From Nereocystis luetkeana (Eukaryota; Sar; Phaeophyceae; Laminariales; Laminariaceae), in assembly GCA_031213475.1 (NCBI GenBank), contig JARUPZ010000024.1, positions 6,947,324-7,011,323 of the forward strand: a stretch of 64,000 bases of DNA, given 5' to 3'. This document shows positions 10,601 through 23,300 of the stretch, piece after piece. A model generated the notes under the pieces. The model was given only the letters and a program-made list of their open reading frames with translations. It was not told the origin of the DNA and ran no database searches. A program made the position numbers and the translations under genes. Numbering within the stretch: position 1 is the first letter of the stretch; each line of letters begins with the position of its first letter.

Positions 10601-13600
10601 GTGGTGTTGGTGGTGTCGCTGGTGGCGCTGGTGTTGGTGTCGGAAGTGCTGTTGGTGTGTCATTGGTGGTGGTGTTGTTTTGGGCGTTGGTGTCGGCGTT
10701 GTTGGTATTTTGGTGTTGGTACTGGTGTTGGTGTTGGTGTTACCTGTGTTGTTGGGAATGCCCCGGCATTGTACCAGACGCTAGGGTTTATGGCCATACT
10801 ACTACGGCCATGAATAATATCGAAATCCCCCCCCCCCCCCCCACTCCTCGCATCCCGTTCCACATTTTTTTTCTCGTTTCAACAACTCCTTCCTTTCCAC
10901 ACATAAAAAGTATACAGGTTGCAATATTCCGCGGCCGCTTTGTTTGGTACCATGTACCTGTAGTCTAGCTTGCTATGAACGAATTACGGCGTCTTCTTCT
11001 CTGTACAACGAGGAGGGTTTTCCTAACCCCGGAGATGCCCTTGTTGCGTCCCCGACCTTTGGTTCCAAAACGATTACTCGTTTAACAACTCCTCCACCCC
11101 CCCTCTACCCGTCCCCCCGTCCCTCCCACGCGCGTCTTGCATTTTTGTTTCGTTTTTTTGGCCCGGCGGTGTGTGAATTGATGTTGCGTCTCATCTCCCG
11201 CATCCTCGCCTTGTCCTAGCTGACGCCAAAGCGGGGAGACTCTACGAGGACGGCGACCTTTTTCGACTTGGTGTTTGCGGTCGTCTCTGAGGTGGGAGAT
11301 TGACCTATTTCGGGGGGCCATAGTTAATAGGACCTGTGGTATACATAAACACCTATATATTCAACCATTTATACGAACAATATTTGGTCCTATTAACTAT
11401 GGCCCCCCGCAATAGAAATTTCGCCAGAGACGCGAGCAGTGGTGCAATGCTCTTTTACGTGTGTGCATGTGTATGTGTTTTTGTAGTTTCGTTCGTGTTT
11501 GGATGAGGCAGATCCTACACAACCTCTCGCAACGGCAAGGCGAGGAACTAGATCATATACTGTAGACAGATAGTCATCTGCTCAAATTGTGCAAGAATAC
11601 ACGCGTTGTACCAGGTTATCATTTACGTTGATGTTGATGCCCTAGTCGTTTGCTGCTGCTGTTGGCTTTTTGGCGCTGACGCTCGCGTTGATCGACGTAA
11701 CAAGACTTTTGCGTATCTACCGGACTCACGCGACGCCCGCCACTATCCCACGTCTTCCTCCTGCCAACATCCTCGACCCCCCCCCCCCCGCCCCCCCCCC
11801 CCCCCCCTCTTAACCCCCCCCTAACCCCAACCTCCCCCCCCCCCCCATACTGTGGCGTGTCTCATTTTTAATGCCCTCACCCCCCTGACCCCCACCGCTC
11901 CTCTCTCTCCCCCTCGCTCTCGCTCTCTCTCTTTCTCTCTTTCTCCCCCACTCTCGCGTTGGTCGATGCTGGCTCGCTTGTCTTTGTGTTGTCTTCGTTC
12001 TGTTTGTGGTGTTCCACAACGCAGTATCGGCCCCCGCGCCTTCTCTACCCTTCAGCTCCCCTCCCCAAACATCCTCCCGCTAGGAAAACCCAATCCGCGG
12101 GAACGACCACATCGGGAGGGGCGGCTTCCAACAGCCCGGCCTTGGTCGAAGGGATGCCCGAGCCCGTGACCGTTAGTTTTTTTGGGGATGGGGAGGGGGA
12201 GTCTACCGGGGTGGGGAGCGGCGGCGGCGGCGGTGGGGGGGGGGGGGGGGGGGCGGGGGCTGGGGCGGAGAGGGGGTGCGAGAGGAGGAAGATGTCGGGG
12301 AAAGAGGGCCCGGGGTGGATCTAAACCTTTTGCGCTCTGCTCTGATGATGGCGTCAAGGGCAATTTGTCACGAGGAAGCGCTAAACGGGTGAGGGCCGAG
12401 GGAGGACGGGAGGGGAGGGGGGAGGGGTGGGGGGTGTACTCGATAGGAGAGATATACTCGATCTCATGCATGGCCGTAGTCGTATGACCATAGACCCTCG
12501 CATCCCTACAATGCCGGGACGGAGCATGTCGGGGTTTTACCGACCAGGCGGACATTGCTTGCACCAAGCGCGAAGCGCCGTGAGGTGTCTGGCGAGTCGC
12601 ATACTGCATCCTACTAAGAACCGCTTGTGAGGCGGACTTGCATATGGATAACAGCTTCAATGAGTTAATTTAATTTCCGGTGTAGGCATTTCCAGAGACA
12701 GCAATGGGAGTACTGTGTAACTGCCTCGTGGGTGCCTTACCTTGAACACCACGTGATACGATCAATTTCCTTGTGCGGAATAAAGGTTCTTTACCTCGCA
12801 CAAATGATCTAACTCGACAACCAGCTGTGGGCAACCGCAAAACAAAAAAACAGAAAAAAAACCCTACCCTGGTTGTCTAGCTCACGTAGTGAGCGGCATG
12901 TTTTACAGTGTCGTTGCCAACCGACGCCAACCCAACCTATATAAAATAGGGGGGGGGTACTCGATACCATGCGTGGTCGTAGTCGTATGAACATGGGTGT
13001 TTCTTGGTGGGGGTGCCGGGTGTTCTCATGATTATGCATGGCCGTAGTTGTGTACCCCCCGGGGGGGAGGGGGGGGGCGTGGTTCGTTGTATTGTTGCTT
13101 GTTGTGGTTGCCCTTGTTGTTGTTGTTCTTGTGCTTGTTGTTGTTGCTGTCGTTGTTGTCGTCGTTGTTATTGTTGCTGTTGTCGTTGGTGGTGGTGGTG
13201 GTGGTGGTGGTGGTGGTGGTGGTGGTGGTGGTGGTGGTGGTGCTGCTGTTGCTCCTGAACTCGAAACAGACGCGCTCGGCACCGTGCACAGCCCCGTCAA
13301 ACACTACAAAGTGGCCACTGTTTCAGCTGCTAATCATGAATCGTTGCAGGATTTCAAGAGAACAAAATTGCCGCGGGGAAAAAATGCCGTTTTCAGCATC
13401 GACCACATTAAGCGGGCATGGTGGTATTGTACAGGGCGTACCAGGTATGCCACAAAATACAAGGAGGCGTGTTTGCCTCATAGGGGTAGCGTCTAAACAT
13501 CCCGAGGCTCCTCACTTGATTCATGTGTAGGATCTGCAAACCGCACCCAAAAAAACAGTATTATTTGTTTTGTTTGGGAAATACATGCGGGCCTCTAACC

Positions 13601-16600
13601 CGACGAACAATCCCATGACCTGTACATGGGTGCTAATGAAAAACATTGTGCAACAAAATGCGGGCGGGAAACATGTAACAGCTCGGACAGGTCATCGATT
13701 TCCTGCTTGACAATCTGGGGTAAATCTTTCAAGGCAGATAGATATATTGCTGATCTGTATGACATTTATGATTTGTATGATCCAGCTCGTGTTGCCGTGT
13801 GTGACCTGTATAATAATCGGCATGCTCCATGGCGCATGTTTCCGTATCCTGCATAACCTCTCCTCACGGCAGGTGAGGTACTAGATAACCTACAGTAAAT
13901 ATATCAGATATATCATGGTCTGTATGATCTGTATGATCTGCCTGAGGTGTGAACTGTTTCGACCAAAAAATGTCATCCCCCTATGGGAGCTGTACCCCAT
14001 GGCTCTACGGTAGGGGGGCTACCCCGGTCCCCGTTCTCACTACCGCTTTAGGCTAGGAGCTCCTGTGTTATAATCAAGTGAGGAGCCTCAGAATATTTAC
14101 TACTGTAGAGGCTACCCCTGGGCGGCAGACGGACCTCACCCCATGATTGTTCAGGTCACTCCGGCCAGTTCATCTGTACCTCAGTCACCTCAGTCAAAAG
14201 TTGGACTCGAGGAAGCTTGTTTCTGTTGGCGCAGGCAGCAGCGTGGCTGACGGCACTCCCGTGGCGGTTCCGTTTATACATCGCGAAGGAAAAAGCCAAA
14301 AAGGGGCACGCATCGATACCTGGTACGAAGCAGAAGCTTTCGACTTATTCGAGACACGTCAGTGTGGGTGGTCGCTCCGCCGAGTGAGTGACGCTTGAGA
14401 GGCTGACAAACCGGGACCTACAAGCGCCCCCCCCCCCCCCCCTGCCTCTGCCGTAGCAGTCTTCCAGATATAGATTCCTGGGAAGTTTTGGGTGAGATCG
14501 CAGGCGTCTTTGGGCCGGGACGCTACGACGGTGGGTAGGCGAGGGGGTCCCCTACACATCATTTTAAAACCAGAAAAGAAGATTCCGAGACACCAGAGCT
14601 GTTCACGGATCATGAACCGACCCGCATGTTCCGCTGACCGGCGGGTCGGGTCAGGGGATCTCCCAATACTCGACGGTCGGGCCGGGTTGGGTCGGGTCAG
14701 GATGTACTTGAAATATCAGTGGTCGGGTCGGGTCGGGTCGGGTTATAGGCGATCGCATCCGATCCGGCCCGCGAGCCTCGACCCGACCCGTGAGTGTTTA
14801 CCCGGCCCGCGAGTTAAGAGCCGACTCGTGACGGCCCTGAGAAAAACATTCATTCTACGCCTCATATGGTAGGGGGCCGCGACTTTCGCCCCGTGATGGT
14901 AATGGTAATGATGTCTTACATCCCGAATGCTCCATGCTTGGTGGATCTCTCTTACATCGGGCTACCCTGTGTCATTGTTCCCCCCCCCCTCACGGAAATT
15001 AAATGAACTCATTGAAGCTGTCGTCCATATGCAAGTCCGCCTCAAAAGCGGTTCTTAGTAGGATGCAGCTCACCCTTCATGCGACTCGCCAGACACCTCA
15101 CGGTAGCACTTCGCATAGCTTGGTACAAGCAATGTCTGCCTGGTCGGTGAAAACCCGACATGCTCCGTCCCGGCATCGTAGGGATGCGAGGGTCTATGGT
15201 CATACGACTACGGCCATGCATGAGATCGAGTGCATCTCTCCTATCGAGTACACCCCCCTCATGGTACCTGACCGACCGCCCCCTTGCCGACCGCCCCTCT
15301 TTTCACGAGAGGCATGGTGCCATGAAGGAAATGTTTGCACAACATTATTTTTTTACTGACCGAGAACCTTAACCCTTTTAGAACCGCAGTCCCGTTCTGG
15401 GGACAAACCAGTCAAATTTCAAGTAGTTTTGTCCCCAAACGGGACCGCGGTTCTAAAGGGGTTAAGGGCACTAACATTGTTGGAGCACCATTGATAAATA
15501 TTGTTTCATTTGACGATACATTTGATATACACACTTTTGTGACATACCTACGTATGCGAGGGCTTTTGGATTTGTATCGGATTGATCGAAAGTTTCAGTT
15601 TTTGTTTCCTCGAAAGTTTCAGTTTTTTGAGTGAAGCATAGAGGGCCTGTACCATAATCATGTCGGAAGCCTCTGAGCTGTTGAGAGGCTACCCCTGTAA
15701 GGCAAGAGCACACGTCATTTTAACTAGTATATTGAGGCGTTTTTTTTTAGTTAGGTGCTACCCCTATAAGGCAAAAGCACGCGTCACTGAAACTATTGTA
15801 AGGAGGCGTTTATTTTGTTAGGTTCTACCCCTATAAGGCGATAGCACGCGTCACTGAAACTAGTGTAAATATGGCGTTTGTTTTGTTAGGAGCTACCCCT
15901 ATAAGGCAATAGCACGCGTCACTGAAACTAGTGTAATGAGGCGTTATCGCCAAAAAGGCCTTGACGCGCTCGGAAGGACCACTCTTGTCATTTTGCTGTA
16001 CAACGCGCAAGATAATATAGAGCTGTATTTTTATCAATCCACCGGAGGATGAAAAACAAAAAAAATAACGCGCAAGATAATATATCCCCGTCTTGTGACG
16101 ATTTTCAGAGCCTATGTTCTCCTAAACATGGAGGCAGGGGGTTGGGGGGGGGGGGTGTACTCGATAAGAGATATTTACACGATCTCATGCACGGCCGGAG
16201 TCGTGTGACCATAAGACCCTGACATCCCTACAATGCCGGGACGGAGCATGTCGGGTTTTCAGCGACCCGGCAGGCATTGCTTGCACAAAACGCGAAGCGC
16301 CGTGAGGTGTTGGGCGAGTCGCATGAAGGGTGAGCTGCATCCCACTAAGGACTGCTTTTATGACGGTATTTCTTGCGTATAAAGGGCAGCGGCAAATATT
16401 TGCTAAATTTTCTGGCGTGGCCACTTCCAGAAAATCCACGTCAAGAGCGGTTCTTAGTGGGTTGGGTCCAGCTTACCCTCTATGCTACTCGCCCGTTGCC
16501 TCCCGTTTCGCTTCGCGCTTGGTGCAAGCAGTGTTTATGCCTGGTCGGTGAAAATCCGAATTTGGTCTGTCCCGGCATTGCAGGGGTGCCCCGGCATTGC

Positions 16601-17470
16601 AGGGGTGCCCCGGCATTGCAGGGGTGCAAGGGTCCATGGCCGTACGACTACGGCCATGCATGATAATGTGCGCACCCTTCCTCCCCGCGCCCCAGCCCCG
16701 GTGAAAACCTGACGTGCTCCGTCTCGGCATTGTAGGGATGCGAGGGTCTATGGTCATACGACTATGGCCATTCATGAGATCGCGCATATTTCTCCTATCG
16801 AGTACACTCCACCCCCCTCCCCCCCCCCTCCCCGCCTCCCACATCCGCCTTTTGAAGAACACAATGAAGCAAGTAAACACAAAAACGAAAAATGTGAACA
16901 ACAAGCATGAGCACGAACTCGAAAAAACAAATCACACACACTCAAGAGAAGAGCAAGGATGACAGTAAAAAAACAGGAGTACCGCAAGACGGGCTCAGAG
17001 TGCATGACGAAGGTGGACAAGGAGCTGTGCTGTCCGCGCCGGCTTACCTTTTTTTTTTTGCCTTGCTATAATAACATGAGATCACAACAACTTGATCACC
17101 CCCACCGTCCCCCCCCGGTCCCCCCCATCTCCGTCCCCGCGATCCCCCCCCCCACACCTCGGCCTCTTCAACGAAATTTCCCATGACGGCAACAATGAAT
17201 GTAGGCTGGCGACGAAGTCCCGCAAGGATGTGGGTGTGAGCGCCGACTGATGTTTCGTTCGGGAAACGAAAATGTGAAAATTGAAACTGCTGTAGTGCCG
17301 CTCCGTCCATATGTATATATTAAAAATGGTCTTTTTGATTCAGTTTTTTTACGTTTACACATGACTGTTTCTTGTGTTCCAAATACAGAGTGGTATTCAA
17401 CCACCAAACCGCCCCCCTCCCTCCCCTTCTCCCCCTCTCCCTCCCGCGCCTCCCTCCGCCTCTACGAAAC

Positions 17471-17504
<34 letters not shown>

Positions 17505-20184
17505 CCCCCGTCTTGAAAGGGATGCGTGGTCAATGGTCAAACGACTAAGGCGAGCATCTAATGAGCAAATGCGTACCTCCCCTCCGCGCGCGCCCCCCTC
17601 CCTCCCCCCGCCCCCCCCCCGCGCGCCTACCTCCGCCTCTACAAAATTACCCCCTCCCCCTTCCCCCTTAACCAAAACGGCGAAAAAGTTTCGTAACGAA
17701 GTCGGGCAAGGAGCTCCTGTCCGCGAAGGACCTCAGGATGGCGAACATCAAGAGCTTCATCAACCACAGGCTGACCATGTCCAAGTTCGTTCACTGCTAC
17801 GACGAGGACTCCCGATCTATCACGGGAGAGCTGAGCATCTTCGGTGGGAGGTTCCTCGCGGATGACAGCCAGGCGCCCGTATCGATAGCCGAGCAGGAGA
17901 AGAGGGCGGAGGCGCATTGGCGCGAGACGATCATGGAGGTAAACAAAATGCTCTGTTTCGTTGGCGCGAGCGGGAGGGGGGGGGGGGGGGGGGGGGGGGG
18001 GGTGAGGTGGTCCTGGAAATGATGCTTGCTTTTTTGGAGGGGAGGAGGGGGGTGGGCGAGAGGGGCGGTAGTGGTTGTAGGTTGCAAGGGGGGGGTAATC
18101 GCGTCGTGCATGGCATTAGTCGCATGGAGCGTAGACCCTCGCATCTCTAAACTGTCGGGAACGGAGCAAGTTAGAGGGCTTTCACTGACCAGTGCAGACA
18201 TTGCCCGCATCGAGCGCGAAGCGAAACGTGAGATGTTGGGCAAGTCGCATGAAGGGTGAGCTGCATCCTACTATGAACCGCTCGTGGTATGGATGGCGGC
18301 GTCAATATGTTGATTTTATGTTCCGGTGTGGCTGCTTCCACAGACAGCAATGGGGGTACTGCGATATGTAATTGCCTCGTGGATGCCTTGTCGTAAACAC
18401 CACGTGATGCGATCATTCCCCTTGCGCGGAGGAAAAAGGGCTCCCCTCCCCGCACAAATTACCGGTACCTTGATCACCAGCTGCGACCGACCGCCAGAAC
18501 CAAAAAAACAAAGAGGAAAATGAAACCGTACCGCGGGCGTCTACTGTAGCTCACGTAGTGAGCGGCATATTTCAAAGTGTCGTTACCAACCGACGCCAAC
18601 CCAACCTATGTAAGCTTTCGCGCCACGTAATTTTGCGCTACTGGGCCGGCACATGTGTAAAATATACAGGGCAGGGGAGGGGAAGGGGGGTGGAAAGGGG
18701 ACTGGAGATGACCATGGGGGTGATGGCTGTTTTTTGGGGGCGGACGGGGGGAGGTGGGTGGGAGGGGTTGCAGTGGTTTACCTTGTTGGTGGGGTGGGAG
18801 GGGAGGGGAGGGGCGGGCGTGGGTCAAGGCAGTGATAGGGGAGGGGGCGGGGGGACTACAAGCGTAGTCCACGTTTTATTGGGAAGAACGGGGGGGAGTG
18901 GGGGTGGTTGGTTAGTGATCAGTGTCACCTACCTACCTCTCTAGCGGAAGGGTTTCACGCAGCGGTGGCGTTTCGATCTCCCCCCCCCCCCCCCCTACTA
19001 CCTGGTCGGTGAAAACGCGACATGCTCCGTCCCGGCATTGTAGGGTCGCGAGGGTCTGTGGTCATACGACTGCGGCCATGCATGAGATCGAGTACATCTC
19101 GCCTATCGAGTACACTCCCCCCCCCCCCCCCCCCGCCCCCCTCCGCCTATCGAGTACCCCCCCCCCCCCCCCCCCCCCCGCTCCGCCTCCTTCCTCGTAT
19201 CTACCGCGCGGTATTTCAAGCAAAGCGAAGCGAGCTACCTGCTTGCTCTACCACGTGAAATACACCACTCTGGACTGAAGTCTAAGGAGCACTTGGTGTC
19301 GATAGTACTGTCTGAACGTTCCCTATATTTTCGGCCAGCTGGGTGGGGAAACCCGGAGACCTGAAATTTTATGGCCGTCCACTGGAAGGATCTCCCGAAC
19401 TGAAGTGGTTTTCATGTTTTTCCGTGCCTCCATCAGCAGCGTACACCAGTCGACGAAATCAGTGCCCCAAGTTTGGACCTCTTCCGGACCCCCGAAGATA
19501 TACAGCGGCCACAACAAGCTATCACCCTGGGTGGTATCGGCTGTCTAGGAGCGGCGCGATCGCCCCGCGGTGCGGCGAGGATCATGTTGCTGCACCCGTG
19601 TGCCGTACGGCCCCTCCTTTGCGTCGTGATACTCGGACACCCATTTATATGTGTCGCCCCCCCCCCCCCCCCGACAATCACGCAGCGGGGCATTTGCTGT
19701 AAAATCGTCGTACGGTTTACCCGATAATGCCCCCCCCCCCCCCCCCCCCCCCCCTCTCGGAAGTACCAACATATAAAAGGAAGCGTTTGCAATGTTGAAG
19801 TTAGGTCGTTGGCGAAGAATGCGGATGGAACCAATTCGGTTGGGTTTTTTTTCGTGATCTGTTTCCTGTACAAAGATGACCCCCAAGCTCACGAAACTTG
19901 GAGGATTGCCCCCCATGTTTGTAGCAAAACAAATGGCCGAATTATTCTACCAGGTACTTTTCACCTACTTATGTTGGGGTTGGGTTTCGACTTTTGTTTC
20001 GGGGGACCATTGTAATCAGGGCCCATGCTATACACAAAAACCATAGTTTGTCCTGATTACTATTGCCCGGTATCCTATACTACTCTACCAGGTATACTAC
20101 TACTATTGTTCCAGCTACTACTACTACTACTACTACTACTACTGCTCCTACTGCTCCTCCTACTACTACTACTGCTACTATTAA

Positions 20185-20258
<74 letters not shown>

Positions 20259-20262
20259 TTAA

Positions 20263-20312
<50 letters not shown>

Positions 20313-23300
20313 CTATTACTACTATTATTTAATACTACTGCTGCTACTGCGATAGGGGCACTATATATTCCAGTATTTTCACTAAGCATATTTGGTCCTG
20401 ACTATCTTGTTCCACCAGCTTATCAATATCCCATGGGCTGTGCCCATTTTTATGTAGGAAACAGACCACAAGAAACCCTAAAGGTTGGGTTAATCATCTC
20501 TTTGGGAAGGTCCCGTGGGTTGGGTTCATTTTTGTGTAGTGGAACAGACCACAAGAAACCTCTACCTGATTGGTTCCAGCCAAATTTCTTGGCGGAACAC
20601 CTGCACTATGTTTTCACGGCGCACTCGTGTTGACAGCAGTTTGGAGTTGGAATCGAATACCCCAGTCTGTCCTAAAGAACAAGCAACGCTTGTGATGTAA
20701 AAATAGTTGCTAGGGCTTTGGCTTTGTTCGCCGATATTTTTCAAGACAAACATCGCTTTCCGGTCAGAGCAACCCGAACCCTGACCCTAAGCCAATCAGA
20801 GCAACCCCAACCCTGACCATAAGCCAATCAGAGCAACCCCAACCCTGACCCTGAGCCAATCAGAGCAACCCTAACCCTGACTCTAAGCCAATCAGGCCAA
20901 CCTTAACCCTGACCCTAAGCCAATCAGAGCAACCCCAACCCTGACCATAAGCCAATCAGAGCAACCCTCAACCTGACCCTGAGCCAATCGGAGCAACCCT
21001 AACCCTGACCCTAAGCCAATCAGAGAAACCCAACCCTGGTCCCCTAGCCAATCAAGCTACCCTAACCACTATGTCTACGTCAATCAGAGCAACCCTAACC
21101 CTGACCCTAATCCAATCGGAGCAACCCTGACCCTAACCCTAAGCCAATCAGACCAACCCTGACCTTAACCCTGAGCCAATCAGGCCAACCCGAAGCCTGA
21201 CCCCCTGACCCTAAGCCAATCAGACCAAAATCTCGTGACAAATAAGTGGTACGCTCCCACCCGGCAAGACACGAGCTAGATCACACGAGGTACAGGGATT
21301 ACCTTCCCCTGAAACGTCTGCCGCCGTAGATGATCAAGCAGGAAAAATGTCCGGTTGGCGTTAGGTCCTGCAGATCACACCTGGCGCAGGTTAGGGAAGG
21401 GACGATCCGTTCGAGGTAATAAATTGTTTATTTTCTTTCAAATCCCCCTCCACCAGTTTTGCGGTGGGTCCTATTCTTACGGGGGACCATAGTTAATAAG
21501 ACCTATGGTATAAATAAAACCTACCAGGTATATATTTGACCGTTTTTTCTATTACGGGGGACCATAGTTAATAGGACCAAATATTGTTAGTAAAAACAGT
21601 TAAATATATAGGTTTTTATGTATACCATAGGTCTTATTAACTATGGTCCCCCGTAATAAACAATGTTTGGCCCCATTCACCACGGCCCCCCGTGATCGTC
21701 CGTACGTGGGCCTGCGAAGGTTAGGGGGGAAATATGGCTTCCCAACGCATCCACGAAGAGGTGGAACGCGGCATCGAGGGAGAGCCTATCACCCTCCACC
21801 ATTTATTTTCAAATCACCCTCCGCAGTATCGCCCTCCACCATTTTTTTTCCAACCCCCCTCCGCGGTGGCTCCTACGGTAGTACATACGTAGGCCCACGA
21901 AGGTAAGGGGGGAAAGAGGCATACGTAGGCCTACGAAGAGTGCGAACGCAGCGTCGATGGGTTAGGAGAGAGCCTATCCCTATAACCCTAATCGCGTAAT
22001 CGAAACAAACAACTTTTTCGATTCACGTCCCAGAGCGGGGGATCGGGGCTGATTTTGAGCCTACATACTATGGGCCTCCGTGGTAAGAGAGAGGGAGCTG
22101 CAGTACAGTGAGCTCTCTGCGTTGTAGCCGGTACGTATAATACGTACGGTAGGTAGCGTCTCGCTTGCTGTTTTCTTCTCCGGAGTCGTTTTTTGTGAGA
22201 AACCCCGCCTTTGCTTTTCGCGCGCTTTTCCCACGTATTTTAACGGCGAGAGCTACTGTACAGTACAGTACAGTACAGTACAGTACAATAGTGCCCCTAC
22301 CTGATTTATATGCTGTTGTTCGGTTTCGGGTTTCCTCCGCTCATTTTGTTTTTCGGTCGTTCGGGTGGTGTCGCTCGTAGGAGCACCAGATGGCGCAGGA
22401 CGTTCGGACTTTATACGAGGGGCTGACGAGCGACACGCCCTTCGAGATGACCATCAGGAAGTGAGTCCGCCTACTGTATCCCCCGTGCACTTTGCAACAA
22501 TTTTTTTCGTTTTTCCATCCCCATATATATATATATTTTGTTTTTGTTTTTGTTTTTGTTTTTTGTTTTCCTCTGCTCCCTCCCTCCCTCCTATCACGGC
22601 GGGACCATAGTCAACAAGACCAAATATTGTTAGTTTCGTGGCAAGAGCGAAATATATACTGGTAGTTTTTTTGCGGTTTCCGTAGGTCCTGTTCAATGTA
22701 GTCCCCCGTGAAGTAATACCGGGGACCACAGTAAATAGGGCCAAAAAATGTTGGTAGGCATCGCAAAATATGTAGGTTTTTGTGGGTACCGTAGATCCTA
22801 TTTAGTGTAGCCCCCCGTAAAATGGTCGTACCTCCGATCCGGGGTTCACACAGCACGTACAGTTGGTATTAATAGTAGTGTTCGAGGTGAATCACTCTTG
22901 GTGGACCGCACGGGGCAATCGGTGTGGGCAAGGGTTCGTGGTTCGTTTCGGTTCACGTGCGATATGGCATGGTATTCCGCAACAAGTACTATGTACCGTG
23001 ATATTATTTATACAGCAGTACTTCGGTGCACGTATTGTTTTTCATGTACTTTTTTGCTTGTTTGTTTGTTTGTTTGTTTGTTTTTGTTCCATCGGTAAGC
23101 TTCTTCTTTTTTTTCGTCAGTGGCCTGTTTTTGTGACCTATGCGCGAGCGATAGATGTCAGGAGAAACGCGCGGCGAGCACTGTGAGAGCGTCGCCACCG
23201 CTGCAGTAGAAGTACGGTAACCCCAAAGCTCGTACGAGTATGCGCTGGTCGGTTTGTCACGTGCCGGTTTTCTTGGCCCGGTGGCTTTTTTGTTTGTTTG

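Larger units (their letters stand above)
9665..10740. repeat. GTTGGTGTTGGTG low-complexity region
   Basis: More than 1 kb of degenerate (GGTGTT)n/(GTTGCT)n on the + strand, broken by two family B MITEs. It produces long Val/Leu-rich frames on + and His/Thr/Gln frames on -, which are not genes. Confidence 0.85.

Noticed and set aside
20025..20633. 202-codon Leu-rich frame (membrane-protein-like)
   Set aside because: Produced by a (TAC)n microsatellite read in one phase.
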